A stretch of DNA of 64,000 nt from Limnomonas spitsbergensis (Eukaryota; Chlorophyta; Chlorophyceae; Chlamydomonadales): assembly GCA_037349105.1 (NCBI GenBank), contig JAYJMM010000112.1, positions 2,728,001 to 2,792,000 on the forward strand, given 5' to 3'. The notes under the pieces were generated by a model that was not told the origin of the DNA, searched no databases, and saw nothing but the letters and a program-made list of their open reading frames with translations. Made by a program: the position numbers and the translations under genes. Position 1 is the stretch's first letter; each line of letters opens with the position of its first letter. Positions 63,319-64,000 of this stretch are shown here, piece by piece.

Positions 63319-64000
63319 GTAGGATAAAATATCCACGCCATGCAGATAAGAAGCCATAATGCTCTCCTATGCCAGTGCCAGGAACACCCATGTCAGAGCA
63401 GGCGACGGAGGGACCTGGCTGCCCCGAGCAGAAGCACATCAGGCCTCTCTGCCTAACCCCCTGGAAACCTAAGCTTTTCAGCATTTTCTTTCTTTTGTTG
63501 GGGATGAGAGCAGTGCTGCTTCTCTACGTCTAAGATTCGGGCTCCCAAGTCACCAAGGCTACCACAACATAATTCTCAGACAAAATAGAAACCCGCTCTC
63601 GGTCCCCCCCTTGTACGCCAAGCTGTGAAGGCCTAAGTCGGAGGCCCTGGTTGGATGCTTTCATGCTGTAGCAGCAACTCATGCTGGAGCCGTGGCTGCT
63701 CATCAAACCAAACACAACTGCTGAATCCTCCAATCAAACTGTGCATGAACTCATTCAGAATGTGCAGCAGGGTCTGCATCAAAGGAGGCAGTCGGACAGC
63801 CTCCACTGGGCCCAGTGGGATTAGGGACTCTGACCGGTGGCCCAAACAGCAGGATTTTTGCACCAGGCCCCCTAGCTTCAGCTGTAGCGGAAGTGCGCTT
63901 TGATGTACAGTGCCGTAGGAGGTACCCATGTCAGAGCTCTAGACCATCCCTCTCACCCGCCTGGATTGAGAGTGAGAGACATCCGAGAAAAAGAAAAAGG
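63319..64000 (+). other. Intron of the EFHB-like gene
   Basis: 63795-63905 carries a SINE-like family fragment (CCGGTGGCCCAAACAGCAGG, GCACCAGGCCCC, CTTCAGCTGTAGCGG). Nothing else was recognised. Confidence 0.45.

Overview
The window looks like nuclear DNA of a flagellated green alga (Chlorophyta; volvocalean, prasinophyte or relative). Four lines of evidence point there. The genes are intron-dense with GT-AG junctions. The replication-type histones are arranged as divergent H3/H4 and H2A/H2B pairs ending in the 16-nt histone mRNA stem-loop. One nucleus-encoded helical-repeat protein carries an algal-style transit peptide. A flagellar protein gene (EFHB/CFAP21-like) sits at the right edge. Telomere-like CCCTAAA strings occur inside introns. 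The species cannot be named from sequence alone.

Layout, left to right. 1-6901 (+): 3' part of a GDP-L-fucose synthase gene; its first exons lie outside the window. 6902-14121: histone block H3(-) H4(+) [transposon insertions] H2A(-) H2B(+), with four stem-loops; the H4 copy has lost its stop codon. 14122-26014 (-): a 14-exon gene for a putative organelle-targeted protein with a Gly-rich domain and ~38-residue helical repeats (OPR/FASTK-like). 26520-32752 (+): a 6-exon gene for a secreted or membrane-lumenal protein with an acidic tail. 32933-34540: a 108-bp TIR element and a decayed non-LTR reverse transcriptase. 35577-37416 (+): a glycosyltransferase (GT77-like) gene with a frameshift and an in-frame stop. 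39033-62415 (-): eIF2B epsilon, 18 exons over 23.4 kb but only 2.39 kb coding. 62579 to the right edge (+): 5' part of an EFHB/CFAP21-like gene, head-to-head with eIF2B epsilon across 163 bp.

The most striking property is not a gene. In every intron-rich gene here, many introns are built from degenerate or near-perfect tandem copies of the adjacent exon-intron junction. The unit (about 50-165 bp) contains 10-90 bp of exon edge plus the splice site, and the functional junction is simply one unit of the array. More than 20 junctions show this, on acceptor and donor sides, with a different period each time. It explains most of the minisatellite-like DNA in the window.

Other repeats are a TIR element family (ends GTCAATGACGTTACACC), a MITE pair in eIF2B epsilon introns, a ~230-bp dispersed repeat, a SINE-like ~150-bp family ending in TAGCTGAA motifs, and simple minisatellites and microsatellites. 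Exon coordinates were read by eye from frame, phase and splice consensus and need transcript confirmation.
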